Assembly: GCF_004340905.1 (NCBI RefSeq)
Contig: NZ_SLXD01000008.1
Coordinates: 203,600-267,599 of the forward strand
Length of the DNA: 64,000 nt
Reading direction: 5' to 3'
Source: Rubrivivax gelatinosus
Lineage (GTDB): Bacteria; Pseudomonadota; Gammaproteobacteria; Burkholderiales; Burkholderiaceae_C
Each line of letters opens with the position of its first letter. Position 1 is the first letter of the stretch. The notes under the pieces are model-generated. The model ran no database searches, was not told the origin of the DNA, and saw only the letters and a list, made by a program, of their open reading frames with translations. Below are positions 9,658 to 18,590 of this stretch, in pieces. The position numbers and the translations under genes are program-made.

Positions 9658-10427
9658 TGTTCGCCTCGCTGGCCGGGGGCGCGGTGATCGCCGACCCCCG
9701 GTTCTACGCCGTGGCGATCCCGGCGGTGCTGCTCGTCGGCATCTCCAAGAGCGGGTTCGGCGCCGGTTTCGGCGCCCTGGGCGTGCCGCTGATGGCGCTG
9801 GCGGTGCCGGTGCCGCAGGCCGCGGCGATCATGCTGCCGCTGCTCGTCGTGATGGACGTGCTCGGCCTGGCGGCGCTGGTGCGCCAGTGCGACCGCACGC
9901 TGGTGCGGCTGCTGGTGCCGGCCAGCCTGGTGGGCATCGTCGTCGGCACGCTGCTCTTCGGCTGGCTGTCGGCGGCGGCGGTGTCCGGCGTCGTCGGCGC
10001 GCTGACGCTGGCCTTCCTGGCGATGCGCAAGTTCTTCCCGGCCAAGGCCGACGCGCCGCCGCCGCCGCGCTGGGTGGGGTTCGTCTACGGCGTGGTCTCG
10101 GGCTTCACCAGCTTCGTCGCCCACGCGGGCGGGCCGCCGATGGGCTTCTACGTGCTGCCGCTGAAGCTGAAGCCGATCGTCTTCACGGCCACGCTGGCGG
10201 TGGTGTTCGCGGTCGTCAACATGGCCAAGTGGGTGCCCTACGCCTGGCTCGGGCTGATCGACATGCGCAACCTCGTGACCTCGGCGGTGCTGGTGCCTTT
10301 CGCGCCGCTGGGGGTCTGGCTGGGGTTGAGGCTGGCCGAGCGCGTCTCGCCGGTGGCGTTCTACCGCCTGTTCGAGCTGGGCATGCTGCTCACCGGCATC
10401 AAGCTGCTCTGGGACGGACTGCGTTGA
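9657..10427 (+). CDS. TauE/SafE family membrane permease
   Basis: A 256-residue, very hydrophobic protein with about eight membrane segments. The halves carry the TauE/SafE pattern GISKSGFGAGFGALGVPLMA near the N-terminus and SGFTSFVAHAGGPPMGFYVL in the second half. The family exports sulfite, sulfoacetate or other small anions. The start overlaps the preceding nitroreductase stop (TGATG), so the two are probably translated together. Confidence 0.92.
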   Translation: MFASLAGGAVIADPRFYAVAIPAVLLVGISKSGFGAGFGALGVPLMALAVPVPQAAAIMLPLLVVMDVLGLAALVRQCDRTLVRLLVPASLVGIVVGTLLFGWLSAAAVSGVVGALTLAFLAMRKFFPAKADAPPPPRWVGFVYGVVSGFTSFVAHAGGPPMGFYVLPLKLKPIVFTATLAVVFAVVNMAKWVPYAWLGLIDMRNLVTSAVLVPFAPLGVWLGLRLAERVSPVAFYRLFELGMLLTGIKLLWDGLR

Positions 10428-10493
10428 CTGGCGAGCCCGGCGCCGGGGCCGCTACCATCGCCCGCGTCTGAAGCGAGCGAAGGAGGACTCCGG

Positions 10494-11111
10494 ATGCCGG
10501 TCATCGTCATCGCCAACCCCAAGGGCGGCGTCGGCAAGAGCACGCTGGCGACCAACGTCGCCGGCTGCCTGGCCGCGCACGGCGCCGCGGTGATGCTGGG
10601 CGACGCCGACCGGCAGCAGTCCTCGCGCCAGTGGCTGGCACTGCGCCCGGCCTCGCTGCCGGCGATCCGCGGCTGGGACCTCGAGCCCGGCGACATCGTG
10701 CGCCCGCCCAAGGGCACCACGCACGTCGTGCTCGACACGCCCGCGGGACTGCACGGCAAGCGCCTGGACGCGGTGCTGAAGATCGCCGACCGCATGCTGA
10801 TCCCGCTGCAGGCGAGCCTGTTCGACATCCAGGCCACGCACGCCTTCGTGCAGGCGCTGCGCCAGCACAAGCGCGGCGCCGGCCTGGCGGTCGGACTGGT
10901 GGCGATGCGCGTGCGCGAGCACACGCTGGCCCACGAGCAGCTGCAGCAGTACCTGCGCACGCTGCCGGTGCCGGTGCTGGCCTCGCTGCGCGACACGCAG
11001 AACTACGTGCAGCTCGCCGCGCGCGGGCTGACGCTGTGGGACGTGGCGCCCGGCCGTGTCGAACGCGACCTGGCGCAATGGGCGCCGCTGCTGGAGTGGG
11101 TCACGCGCTGA
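10494..11111 (+). CDS. ParA/MinD-like P-loop ATPase
   Basis: A 205-residue protein starting [20 protein letters not shown], carrying the deviant Walker A motif of ParA proteins, followed by GDADRQQSSRQWL (switch I) and VVLDTPAGLHG (Walker B). It is short and has no partner ParB gene or recognisable parS site nearby, so it belongs to the orphan ParA group used to position cell components rather than the chromosome ParA. GAAGGAG precedes the ATG. The cargo is unknown. Confidence 0.9.
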   Translation: MPVIVIANPKGGVGKSTLATNVAGCLAAHGAAVMLGDADRQQSSRQWLALRPASLPAIRGWDLEPGDIVRPPKGTTHVVLDTPAGLHGKRLDAVLKIADRMLIPLQASLFDIQATHAFVQALRQHKRGAGLAVGLVAMRVREHTLAHEQLQQYLRTLPVPVLASLRDTQNYVQLAARGLTLWDVAPGRVERDLAQWAPLLEWVTR

Positions 11112-11219
11112 CGCGGCGTCGTTTCGTCGGACGACGTTCCCCAAACAGGGGGTGAACCGGCGCGCGCGACGCGAGCCCAGAATGCCCCGGTCGCATCCGC
11201 GACGGCGTGGGGAGGGACC

Positions 11220-11966
11220 ATGAAAGTCCTGCTGGTCGACGACCATCCGCTCATCCTCTCGGCTCTGCAGGCGGTCATCCGCGGCCTCGGCGACGACGTC
11301 ACCGTGCTCGGCGTGGCCAGTGCGGAGTCGGCGCGCGAGGCGCTGCGCCAGGATGCCGGCCATGACCTCGTGCTGCTCGACCTGGCGCTCGGCGACGCCG
11401 ACGGCTTCGAGGTGCTGGCCGAGTTCCGCGCCGCCTATCCGGAGCTGCCGGTGGTCGTCGTCTCGGCTTCCGACCGCGCCAGCGACGTCATCCGCGCGAT
11501 CGACCTCGGTGCGATGGGCTTCGTGCCCAAGCGGGCGTCGAACAAGGGGCTGTGCGAGGCGCTGCGCATGGTGATGTCGGGCGGGCTGTACGTGCCGCCC
11601 AACATGCTCGGGCTGGAGGCGCGCCCTCCGGCCGATCCCGGCGAGACCGTGCCCAGCGCGCTGCGTCTGGTGCCCGACGCGCCGCTGGGCGAGCGCGCCC
11701 GCCCCGAGCCGCACCAGGAGGCGCCGTCGATGGCGCGCGTGGGCCTCACGCCGCGCCAGGGCGAGGTGCTGGGCCTGCTGCTCAAGGGCCTGCCCAACAA
11801 GCTCATCGCGCGCGAGCTGAACCTCTCGGTGGAGACCGTCAAGGACCACGTCGCCGCGGTGCTGCGCGCGCTCGGCGTCAGCACGCGCACGCAGGCGGTG
11901 CTCGCGGTCAGCCAGATGATGCAGCGGCAGAACGGCTGGGTGCCGAAGACGCCGCCGCGGCCGTGA
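11220..11966 (+). CDS. LuxR/NarL-type response regulator
   Basis: A 248-residue regulator. The receiver domain has DDHPLI, the phospho-acceptor D54 in LLDLALGD and K104 in FVPKRAS. A proline-rich linker leads to a C-terminal LuxR helix-turn-helix (about 174-235: LTPRQGEVLGLLLKGLPNKL, then SVETVKDHVAAVLRALGV). A strong GGGGAGGGA precedes the ATG. The stop overlaps the kinase start by one base (TGATG), so the two form a cognate pair. The signal and target genes are unknown. Confidence 0.94.
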   Translation: MKVLLVDDHPLILSALQAVIRGLGDDVTVLGVASAESAREALRQDAGHDLVLLDLALGDADGFEVLAEFRAAYPELPVVVVSASDRASDVIRAIDLGAMGFVPKRASNKGLCEALRMVMSGGLYVPPNMLGLEARPPADPGETVPSALRLVPDAPLGERARPEPHQEAPSMARVGLTPRQGEVLGLLLKGLPNKLIARELNLSVETVKDHVAAVLRALGVSTRTQAVLAVSQMMQRQNGWVPKTPPRP

Positions 11967-13336
11967 TGGCGGCCGCCACGCTGGGCCCCCGGCCGGCCAA
12001 GCCGCGTCCGTCGACGGTCCAGGCCTCGCCCGCCGACCAGCTGCGCCTGCTGTACCAGCAGGCGCCGGCGATGCTCGTCGGCGACATCTTCGGGCTCGGC
12101 ATCGTGCTGATGGCCTTCGGCGGCCTGGCCGGCCGTGGCCTGCTGCTGGCCTGGGCCGCGGCGTTCTCGGTCGTCTGGGTGCTCCGGCTGCTGCACTGCC
12201 TGCGCTGGAGCCGGCGCGGCGCGGTCGACGACCAGCGCCTGCTCGCCTGGCGACGCAGCTGGGGCCTGCTGGTGCTGGCGCACGGGTCGCTGTGGGCGGG
12301 CGCCGCCTGGCTGTTCTGGGGGCTGGGCACGCCTTCGCACGCGACGGTGCTGCTGCTCGTGCTCTACAGCTTCTGCCTGGCGTCGGTGCAGCTGCTCGCG
12401 TCGCAGCACCGGCTGTGCCTGGCCTACAACGGGCTCGTGCTCGGCGTCACGGTGCTGCGCATCGCCGGCGACAGCGGTCGCGACGGCCACCTGCAGCTCG
12501 CCGCCGTCGTCGCCAGCCTGTTCGTCGTGACCGCGGTGATGGCACGTGCGCACGGGGGCGCGCTGCGCCAGGCCATCCGCCTGAAGAACCGCACCGCGGA
12601 ACTCGCCGAGCAGCTGCGTGTCGAGAAGGCCGAGGCCGAGGCGGCGCGCCGTGCCGCCGAGGCCGCATCGCTGGCCAAGACCCGGTTCCTCGCCGCCGCC
12701 AGCCACGACCTGCGCCAGCCGCTGCACGCGATGTCGCTGTACACCCAGGCGCTGCAGCAACGCCCGCACGAACCCGAGGTCGCGGCGCTGGTGGAAGGCA
12801 TCAACGCCTCGGTCGAGGCGCTGGACGGGCTGTTCGGCGAGCTGCTGGACATCACCCGCATCGATTCCGGCGGCGTCGAGCCGCGCCCGGTGCCGCTGCC
12901 GATGCAGCCGCTGTTCGCCCGGCTGCGACTGCACTTCGAGCCGCTGGCCGCCGAGAAGCGGCTGGTGCTCCGTTTCCGCGGCGACGCCCTGGTGGCGCAC
13001 GCCGACCCGGTGCTCGTCGAGCGCGTGCTGCGCAACCTGCTGAGCAACGCGATCCGCTACACCGATCGCGGCGGCGTGCTCGTCGCCTGCCGGCAGCGCG
13101 GGGGCCGGCTGCTGCTGCAGGTCTGGGACACCGGCGTCGGCATCGAGGCCGGCAACCTGCCGCGTGTGTTCGACGAGTTCTTCCAGGTGCGCGACCTCTC
13201 GCCCCCGCGGCGGCGCGGCCTCGGGCTGGGCCTGGCGATCGTGCGCCGGCTCGGCGTGCTGATGGCCGCCGATCTGGGCGTGCGCTCGCGCCCGGGGCGT
13301 GGCAGCGTGTTCTCGCTGACGCTGCCCGCGGCCTGA
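11966..13336 (+). CDS. membrane sensor histidine kinase, partner of the LuxR-type regulator
   Basis: A 456-residue kinase. About six N-terminal membrane segments (35-195) form an unclassified sensor region with no large periplasmic loop. A short coiled coil (205-235) leads to HisKA with H247 in AASHDLRQPLHA. The HATPase part has NLLSNAIRY, DTGVGI, FDEFFQ and GLGLGLAIVRRLG. The ATG overlaps the response regulator stop (TGATG). The last bases lie in a hairpin shared with the convergent scpA gene (13330-13350). Confidence 0.92.
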   Translation: MAAATLGPRPAKPRPSTVQASPADQLRLLYQQAPAMLVGDIFGLGIVLMAFGGLAGRGLLLAWAAAFSVVWVLRLLHCLRWSRRGAVDDQRLLAWRRSWGLLVLAHGSLWAGAAWLFWGLGTPSHATVLLLVLYSFCLASVQLLASQHRLCLAYNGLVLGVTVLRIAGDSGRDGHLQLAAVVASLFVVTAVMARAHGGALRQAIRLKNRTAELAEQLRVEKAEAEAARRAAEAASLAKTRFLAAASHDLRQPLHAMSLYTQALQQRPHEPEVAALVEGINASVEALDGLFGELLDITRIDSGGVEPRPVPLPMQPLFARLRLHFEPLAAEKRLVLRFRGDALVAHADPVLVERVLRNLLSNAIRYTDRGGVLVACRQRGGRLLLQVWDTGVGIEAGNLPRVFDEFFQVRDLSPPRRRGLGLGLAIVRRLGVLMAADLGVRSRPGRGSVFSLTLPAA

Positions 13337-13350
13337 AAGGCGTTCAGGCC
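13330..13350. terminator. hairpin holding both stop codons of the kinase and scpA genes
   Basis: Eight-base arms GGCCTGAA (13330-13337) and TTCAGGCC (13343-13350) enclose a five-base loop. The TGA of the kinase lies in one arm and the reverse-strand TGA of scpA in the other. It may serve as a two-way transcription end, although no T tract follows. Confidence 0.5.
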
Positions 13351-14201
13351 GGCTGGTAGGCCAGGCGCACGTAGATCGGCGCGAAGGCTTCGGCCTGGGT
13401 CACCTCGACCAGGTGCTCGCGTGCCAGTTCCAGCATCGCGATGAAGGTCACGACGAGCACCGGCGAACCCCGTGTCACGTCGAACAGCTCGTGGAACTCG
13501 ACGAACCGACGCCCCTGCAGCCGGCGCAGCACGACGGTCATGAACTCGCGCACCGACAGCTGCTCGCGCGAGATCGTGTGGTGCTGGTTGAGCCTGGCGC
13601 GCTTGAGGATGTCGGCCCAGGCGGCGCGCAGGTCGTCGGGGTCGACGTCGGGGAAACGGGGTGCCAGCGCCTGCTCGACGTAGACCTGGGCGCGCAGGAA
13701 GTCGCGGCCCATCACCGGCAGCGCGTCCAGGCGCGCGGCGGCGAGCTTGATCTGCTCGTACTCGATGAGCCGGCGCACGAGCTCGGCGCGCGGGTCCTCG
13801 GGTTCGCTGCCGTCGGCGCTTCGCTTGGGCGGCAGCAGCATGCGCGACTTGATCTCGATGAGCATCGCCGCCATCAGCAGGTACTCGCTGGCGAGCTCGA
13901 GGTTGCGCCGCCGCAGCTGCTCGACGTAGTCCAGGTACTGGCGCGTGACGTCGGCCAGCGGGATGTCGAGGATGTTGAAGTTCTGCTTGCGGATCAGGTA
14001 GAGCAGCAGGTCCAGCGGGCCTTCGAAGGCCTCGAGGAAGACCTCCAGCGCGTCCGGCGGGATGTACAGGTCCTGCGGCAGCCGGAACAGCGGTTCGCCG
14101 TAAAGGCGCGCGACGGCGACCTGGTCCACGACGTCCTGCGCGGCGGGTTCGGCTGCCGCTTGCGCGGACGGCAGCGCCTCGGGCAGGGCGGGCGTGTCCA
14201 A
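13344..14201 (-). CDS. scpA: segregation and condensation protein A (ScpA)
   Basis: A 285-residue kleisin. The conserved N-terminal segment VFLEAFEGPLDLLLYLIRKQ binds the SMC head, followed by NFNILDIPLADVTRQYL, YLLMAAMLIEIKSRMLLP and a C-terminal winged helix. It works with SMC and ScpB in chromosome compaction. The start is uncertain: the frame opens with TTG at 14201, and a GTG about 70 bases further in (before the conserved DQVAVARLYGEPLF) is an alternative. It follows the DUF3460 gene by seven bases in a typical Burkholderiales pair. Confidence 0.94.
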   Translation of the reverse strand: MDTPALPEALPSAQAAAEPAAQDVVDQVAVARLYGEPLFRLPQDLYIPPDALEVFLEAFEGPLDLLLYLIRKQNFNILDIPLADVTRQYLDYVEQLRRRNLELASEYLLMAAMLIEIKSRMLLPPKRSADGSEPEDPRAELVRRLIEYEQIKLAAARLDALPVMGRDFLRAQVYVEQALAPRFPDVDPDDLRAAWADILKRARLNQHHTISREQLSVREFMTVVLRRLQGRRFVEFHELFDVTRGSPVLVVTFIAMLELAREHLVEVTQAEAFAPIYVRLAYQPA

Positions 14202-14208
14202 GGGCGCT

Positions 14209-14415
14209 TCAGCGTCCCTTGGGCTGGTAGACGTAGGGCTGCTGGGGCACGCTCGCCTGGCGCCAGGCCTGCAGGGCCTCGCGGTCGATCGCCTTGTCCC
14301 ACAGCAGCGCGCGCCCGGCGCGCTGTTCGTCTTCGAGCGACGGACGCTGTTCCTTCAGCTTGGCGATGAAGTCGGTGACGTCGGACGTGTAGGGCTTGCG
14401 GAAGAACGGGGGCAT
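14209..14415 (-). CDS. DUF3460 family small protein
   Basis: A 68-residue protein starting MPPFFRKPYTSDVTDFIAKL and containing RPSLEDEQRAGRALLWDK, the hallmark of DUF3460. The function is unknown; the family is found in Burkholderiales upstream of scpA, as here. ATG 14415 is chosen because earlier in-frame starts add residues unlike the family. Confidence 0.88.
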   Translation of the reverse strand: MPPFFRKPYTSDVTDFIAKLKEQRPSLEDEQRAGRALLWDKAIDREALQAWRQASVPQQPYVYQPKGR

Positions 14416-14497
14416 AAGCGGCGCGGAAGCGACAATTCGTCGAGCATGGAGTTTACCGGCCGGGCCGCATCCGCGCCCGCCACGTCCGAGGACAGGC

Positions 14498-15961
14498 ATG
14501 AGGGAGATCGAGCTGAAGTTCCAGGTTCCGGCCGCCGCGCGCGACCGGCTGCATCGCGCCGTGGCGACGAAGACCGTGCGCGCGCTGCCGCTGGCCGCGG
14601 CCTACGTCGACACCGCCGACGACCGCCTGGCGCGCGCCGGCTTCGCGCTGCGCCTGCGCCGCGAGGGCACGCGCTGGGTGCAGACGCTCAAGGGCCGCGG
14701 TGACGGCCTGATGGACCGTCTGGAGCACGAGGTCGAGCTGCCCGATACCGACGCCGCCCCGGTGCTGGACCCGGCGCGCCACGCCGGCACGCCCGCCGGC
14801 GACGCGCTGGCGCGGCTGCTGGCCGACGGCGCGCCGCTGGTGGAGCGCTACCGCACCGAGGTCGTGCGTCTGGCGCGCCGCGTGCGTTCGCAGGGCGCGC
14901 TGGTCGAGATCGCGCTCGACGAGGGCCGCATCGTCGCCGGCGCCAACGTCGCGTCGGTCTGCGAGATCGAGTTCGAGCTGCTCAGCGGCCCGCCGGCCGG
15001 GCTGCTGGCGCTGGCCGAACGATGGGTGGCGCGCCATGGCCTCTGGCTGGACGTGCGCACCAAGGCCGAACGGGGCCACCGCCTGGCCCTGGGCCTGGAG
15101 CGTGTGCCCGCGGTCCGTGCCGAAGCCCCCGAGTTCGCGCCCGGCACGCTCAGCACCCAGGCCTTCGGCTTGATGCTGCACGCGGCGCTGCGGCAGGTGC
15201 TTCCGAATGCCGCCGAGATCGCCTCGGGCAGCGGCGAGGCCGACACGCTGCACCAGCTGCGTGTCGGCCTGCGCCGGCTGCGCAGCGTGCTGAAGGTCTT
15301 TGCCGCCTGGTCGCCCGACGAGGCCTCGGCGAGCGCGCTCGACGAGGCGCTGGCCGCGCCTTTCGCCGCCCTCGGTGCGAGCCGCGACGCCGAGGTTGCT
15401 GCCGCCCTGCTGGCGCCGCTGGCCGCCGCCGGCGCGCCGCCGCTGGCCTGGCCGCGGGACGACGGCGCGCCGGCGCCCGCCGACGTCGTCGCGGCACCGG
15501 ACTTCACGCGGACCATGCTGCGCACGATGGCGCTGGCGCTCGTGGCCCTGCACACGCCCGGCCCGGCGCTGGGGCGCGCCGGTGCGGCGCAGCTGGCGGC
15601 CGACTGGCGGCGCGTGCGCCGCGAGGCGCGCCGTTTCGCCCGGCTCGACGCCGAGCAGCGCCACCGGCTGCGCAAGCGGCTCAAGCGGCTGCGCTACGCG
15701 ACCGAGTTCCTGCTGCCGACGCTGCGGCCGCGCCGTGCGCGCGCCGCGCTGAAGGCCTTGCGCGCGGCGCTCGAGGCGCTGGGCCAGGCCAACGACCACG
15801 CGGTCGCGCGCGCGGCGCTGGCCGCACGCGCCGCGGCCGACCCGGCCGACGCCGCGGTCGCTTTCGCGCTGGGCTGGCTCGTCGGCCGCGAGGACGCGGT
15901 GCTCGCCGGGGCCGCCGCGGCGCTGGCGCCGCTGGACGAGGTCCGGCGCTTCTGGCGATGA
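14498..15961 (+). CDS. CYTH and CHAD domain protein (inorganic triphosphatase-like)
   Basis: A 487-residue two-domain protein. The N-terminal CYTH domain (1-205) starts MREIELKFQV with the ExExK motif (E3, E5, K7) and has the paired basic and acidic strands RLRREGTRWVQTLKGRG and EIALDEGRIV. The C-terminal CHAD domain (about 215-487) is helical and rich in His/Arg (LHQLRVGLRRLRSVLKVF, HRLRKRLKRLRYATEFLL), which binds polyphosphate. YgiF-type proteins with this layout hydrolyse triphosphate. The stop overlaps the DUF4212 gene as ATGA. Confidence 0.92.
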   Translation: MREIELKFQVPAAARDRLHRAVATKTVRALPLAAAYVDTADDRLARAGFALRLRREGTRWVQTLKGRGDGLMDRLEHEVELPDTDAAPVLDPARHAGTPAGDALARLLADGAPLVERYRTEVVRLARRVRSQGALVEIALDEGRIVAGANVASVCEIEFELLSGPPAGLLALAERWVARHGLWLDVRTKAERGHRLALGLERVPAVRAEAPEFAPGTLSTQAFGLMLHAALRQVLPNAAEIASGSGEADTLHQLRVGLRRLRSVLKVFAAWSPDEASASALDEALAAPFAALGASRDAEVAAALLAPLAAAGAPPLAWPRDDGAPAPADVVAAPDFTRTMLRTMALALVALHTPGPALGRAGAAQLAADWRRVRREARRFARLDAEQRHRLRKRLKRLRYATEFLLPTLRPRRARAALKALRAALEALGQANDHAVARAALAARAAADPADAAVAFALGWLVGREDAVLAGAAAALAPLDEVRRFWR

Positions 15962-16233
15962 GCAGCACGCCGCGCTCGCGCCGCGCGGAGCGCCAGCGCC
16001 GCGACTGGCGCCGCAACCGGCGCCTGACCGGCTGGCTGCTGCTGGCGTGGTTCGTCGTCAGCTTCGTCGTCGCGTTTTTCGCCCGCGAGCTGGACTTCGA
16101 CTTCCTCGGCGCGCCCTTCGGCTTCTGGGTCGCGGCGCAGGGCGCGCCGATCGCCTATCTGGTGATCGTCTGGATCTACGCCATCGTGATGGACCGCCGC
16201 GACGACGAACGCGGCGCCCCGGGCGACGACTGA
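15958..16233 (+). CDS. DUF4212 protein, small subunit of a sodium:solute symporter
   Basis: A 91-residue protein. A basic N-terminus is followed by two membrane segments and the family pattern TGWLLLAWFVVSFVVAFFAR, then LDFDFLGAPFGFWVAAQG. DUF4212 proteins normally sit directly upstream of an acetate-type sodium:solute symporter. No such large subunit follows here; the next gene is a SulP transporter on the other strand. It is therefore an orphan subunit, translationally coupled to the CYTH-CHAD gene by a four-base overlap. Confidence 0.88.
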   Translation: MSSTPRSRRAERQRRDWRRNRRLTGWLLLAWFVVSFVVAFFARELDFDFLGAPFGFWVAAQGAPIAYLVIVWIYAIVMDRRDDERGAPGDD

Positions 16234-16237
16234 TCAG
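16230..16237. repeat. CTGATCAG palindrome joining two convergent stop codons
   Basis: The DUF4212 stop (TGA, 16231-16233) and the SulP stop (TCA on the plus strand, 16234-16236) abut with no base between, forming CTGATCAG. The same eight-base arrangement occurs at 21126-21133. Confidence 0.7.
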
Positions 16238-17925
16238 CCGGCTGGCGAGACCGGCGGCTCGGGCGCCAGCGCCGCCGCGTAAGCCTCGGCCAGCGTGGTG
16301 GTGATGTTGGCGCAGCCCAGTTCGTCCTCGAAGCCGGCGCGGCGCATCAGCGAGCACGGCTGTTCGTTGACGGCGGCCAGCACCAGGCGCACGCCGCGGC
16401 GCTCGAGCTCGCGGCGCAGCTGCGACAGCGCGTCCAGCCCCGAGGTGTCCATCGAGATCAGCCGGTGCATCTCCAGCACCAGCGCGCGCGTGCCGGGGGG
16501 CTGCGCGGCCAGGGCCTCGAGCTTGCCCACGGCGCCGAAGAACAGCGAGCCGAAGACCTCGACGACCTGCACGCCCTCGGGGGCGTCGGCCCCGGCCACC
16601 GGCTCGGCGCGGAACAGCGTGCTCATGCGGTAGATGAAGAACACGCAGGCCAGGATGAGCCCGAACTCCACGGCCACCGTCAGGTCGAAGATCACCGTCA
16701 GCGCGAAGGTGCCGACGAGGATCGTCCGGTACTGGACGCTGAACTGGCGCAGGCGCACGAATTCGCGCCACTCGCCCATGTTCCAGGCGACGAAGGCCAG
16801 GATGCCGGCCAGCGCCGCCAGCGGCACGTGCAGCGCCAGCGGCGCGGCCAGCAGCACCACGGCCAGCACCGTCAGTGCGTGCACGATGCCGGCCACCGGC
16901 GTCTGGCCGCCGGCGCGCACGTTGGTCACGGTGCGTGCGATCGTGCCGGTGGCCGGGATGCCGCCGAACAGCGGCGTGACGAAGTTCGCCACGCCCTGGG
17001 CCATCAGCTCCTGGTTCGGGTCGTGGCGCGGGATCGGCGCCATGTTGTCGGCCACGCGCGCGCACAGCAGCGACTCGATCGCGCCGAGCATCGCGATGGT
17101 CACCGTCGGGATCAGCAGCTGCTTGGCCGTGGCCCAGCTGAACTCGGGCAGTTCGAAGGACGGGAGCGACTGCGGGATGCCGCCGAAGCGGCTGCCGATG
17201 GTCTCCACCGGCAGATCCAGCAGCACCGTGGCGACGGTGGCGACGACGAGCGCGACGATCGTGCCCGGCAGGTGCGCCGACAGCCGGCGCAGCCGCGCCA
17301 GCAGCCCGCTCGGCGCCGTCGGCATCTTGTAGGACTTGGGCCAGAGCACGACGATCGCCAGGCTCGCCGCGGCCAGCGCCAGCGCCGCCGGGTTCAGCGT
17401 ATGCGCGTGGCGCGCCAGCACCGCGATCTGCGAGAAGAAGTCGGCCGGCAGCTTGGGCGTCTCCAGGCCGAGGAAGTCCTTCACCTGCGACAGCCCGATC
17501 AGCACCGCGATGCCGTTGGTGAAGCCGATGACGATCGGCACCGGCACGTAACGCACCAGCGCGCCGAGCTTGAACAGCCCCATCACGAACATCAGCACCC
17601 CGGCCAGCGAGGTCGCGATCAGCAGGTTGGCCAGGCCGTAGCGCTCGACGATGCCGTAGACGATGACGATGAAGGCGCCCGCCGGGCCGCCGATCTGCAC
17701 CTGCGAGCCGCCGAGCGCGGCGATCAGGAAGCCGGCGATGATCGCCGTGAACAGGCCTTGTTCGGGCTTGACGCCCGAGGCGATCGCGAAGGCCATCGCC
17801 AGCGGCAGCGCGACGATGCCGACGGTGATGCCGGCGCCCAGGTCGGCGCCGAAGCGGCGGCGGTCGTAGTCCGTCAGCGCGTCGAGCAGGCGCGGGCGGA
17901 AGCGGTGTAGTCGGGAAGGGGACAT
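16234..17925 (-). CDS. SulP family inorganic anion transporter with STAS domain
   Basis: A 563-residue membrane protein starting MSPSRLHRFRPRLLDALTDY. The transport domain has about 12-14 membrane segments with the SulP pattern GITVGIVALPLAMAFAIASG and GGPAGAFIVIVYGI. A cytoplasmic STAS domain follows (about 430-545, VLEMHRLISMDTSGLDALSQ). Family members carry sulfate, bicarbonate or C4-dicarboxylates; the substrate cannot be told here. A longer frame to 18144 adds a Cys/His/Pro-rich tail unlike the family and was rejected. Confidence 0.93.
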   Translation of the reverse strand: MSPSRLHRFRPRLLDALTDYDRRRFGADLGAGITVGIVALPLAMAFAIASGVKPEQGLFTAIIAGFLIAALGGSQVQIGGPAGAFIVIVYGIVERYGLANLLIATSLAGVLMFVMGLFKLGALVRYVPVPIVIGFTNGIAVLIGLSQVKDFLGLETPKLPADFFSQIAVLARHAHTLNPAALALAAASLAIVVLWPKSYKMPTAPSGLLARLRRLSAHLPGTIVALVVATVATVLLDLPVETIGSRFGGIPQSLPSFELPEFSWATAKQLLIPTVTIAMLGAIESLLCARVADNMAPIPRHDPNQELMAQGVANFVTPLFGGIPATGTIARTVTNVRAGGQTPVAGIVHALTVLAVVLLAAPLALHVPLAALAGILAFVAWNMGEWREFVRLRQFSVQYRTILVGTFALTVIFDLTVAVEFGLILACVFFIYRMSTLFRAEPVAGADAPEGVQVVEVFGSLFFGAVGKLEALAAQPPGTRALVLEMHRLISMDTSGLDALSQLRRELERRGVRLVLAAVNEQPCSLMRRAGFEDELGCANITTTLAEAYAAALAPEPPVSPAG

Positions 17926-18203
17926 GCGGACTCCAGGGAACGGTGAACGGGAAGGAATCCCGGTTCCGGAGGGCCGCTGTGGTGCATGCGGGCGATGAAG
18001 CGCCGGCGGCGCGACGGCCACGCGACCGGGGAGTCGGCAGGCGTGGCATCGGCAGGGTGCATGACCCACATCATGCCACCGACCCTGCACGCCCCCAGGC
18101 ATCAGGCTTGCCGGTTTGCCCCGGTTGAGGTGCAATTTCCGCACTTCGCGCCGACTCGAGAACGCCGGGCACCTCGACCCGGCGCCGCGAAGAGGGGGTA
18201 AGC

Positions 18204-18590
18204 GTGGCCTGTCGAGTGATGCTGGTCGACGACAGCGAGGCCGATCTGCTGTTCACGCGGATCGTGCTCGAGCGTGCCGGTGGCGGGTTCGAGGTGCAGA
18301 CCTTCGAGGAGGCGAGCGCCGCGCTCGCCTACCTGCGCTCGGACGCGCCGCGCGTGGACCTGATCCTGCTGGACATCAACATGCCGGGCATGAACGGGTT
18401 CGAGTTCCTCGACGCCTACGAGTCGCTGCCGAACGTCCGGCGCGACCGTTCGGCGGTCGTGATGCTCAGTTCCTCGGCGGATCCGGCGGACCGCGAGCGC
18501 GCGATGCGTTACGCCAGCGTGGCCGGCTACGTCACCAAGCCGCTGGATCCGGCTGCGGCGGCCGGGCTGCGCCGGCAAGCGCCGGCGTGA
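18204..18590 (+). CDS. single-domain response regulator (Rcp1/CheY-like)
   Basis: A 128-residue receiver-only protein starting at GTG 18204 behind AGAGGGGGTAAGC. Acidic residues DD(9-10), phospho-acceptor D57 in LILLDINMPGMNGFEF, and K in GYVTKPLDP are all present. There is no output domain. The extended loop after the third strand (LRSDAPRVD) recalls Rcp1-type receivers that serve phytochrome-like kinases. Its stop overlaps the next gene as GTGA, beginning a three-gene signalling set with a binding protein and a MASE1 kinase. Confidence 0.93.
   Translation: MACRVMLVDDSEADLLFTRIVLERAGGGFEVQTFEEASAALAYLRSDAPRVDLILLDINMPGMNGFEFLDAYESLPNVRRDRSAVVMLSSSADPADRERAMRYASVAGYVTKPLDPAAAAGLRRQAPA

Noticed and set aside
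16465..17910. Long plus-strand frame opposite the SulP gene, rich in Arg, Gln, His and Asp
   Set aside because: A shadow of the SulP transporter; composition typical of antisense frames in high-GC genomes.
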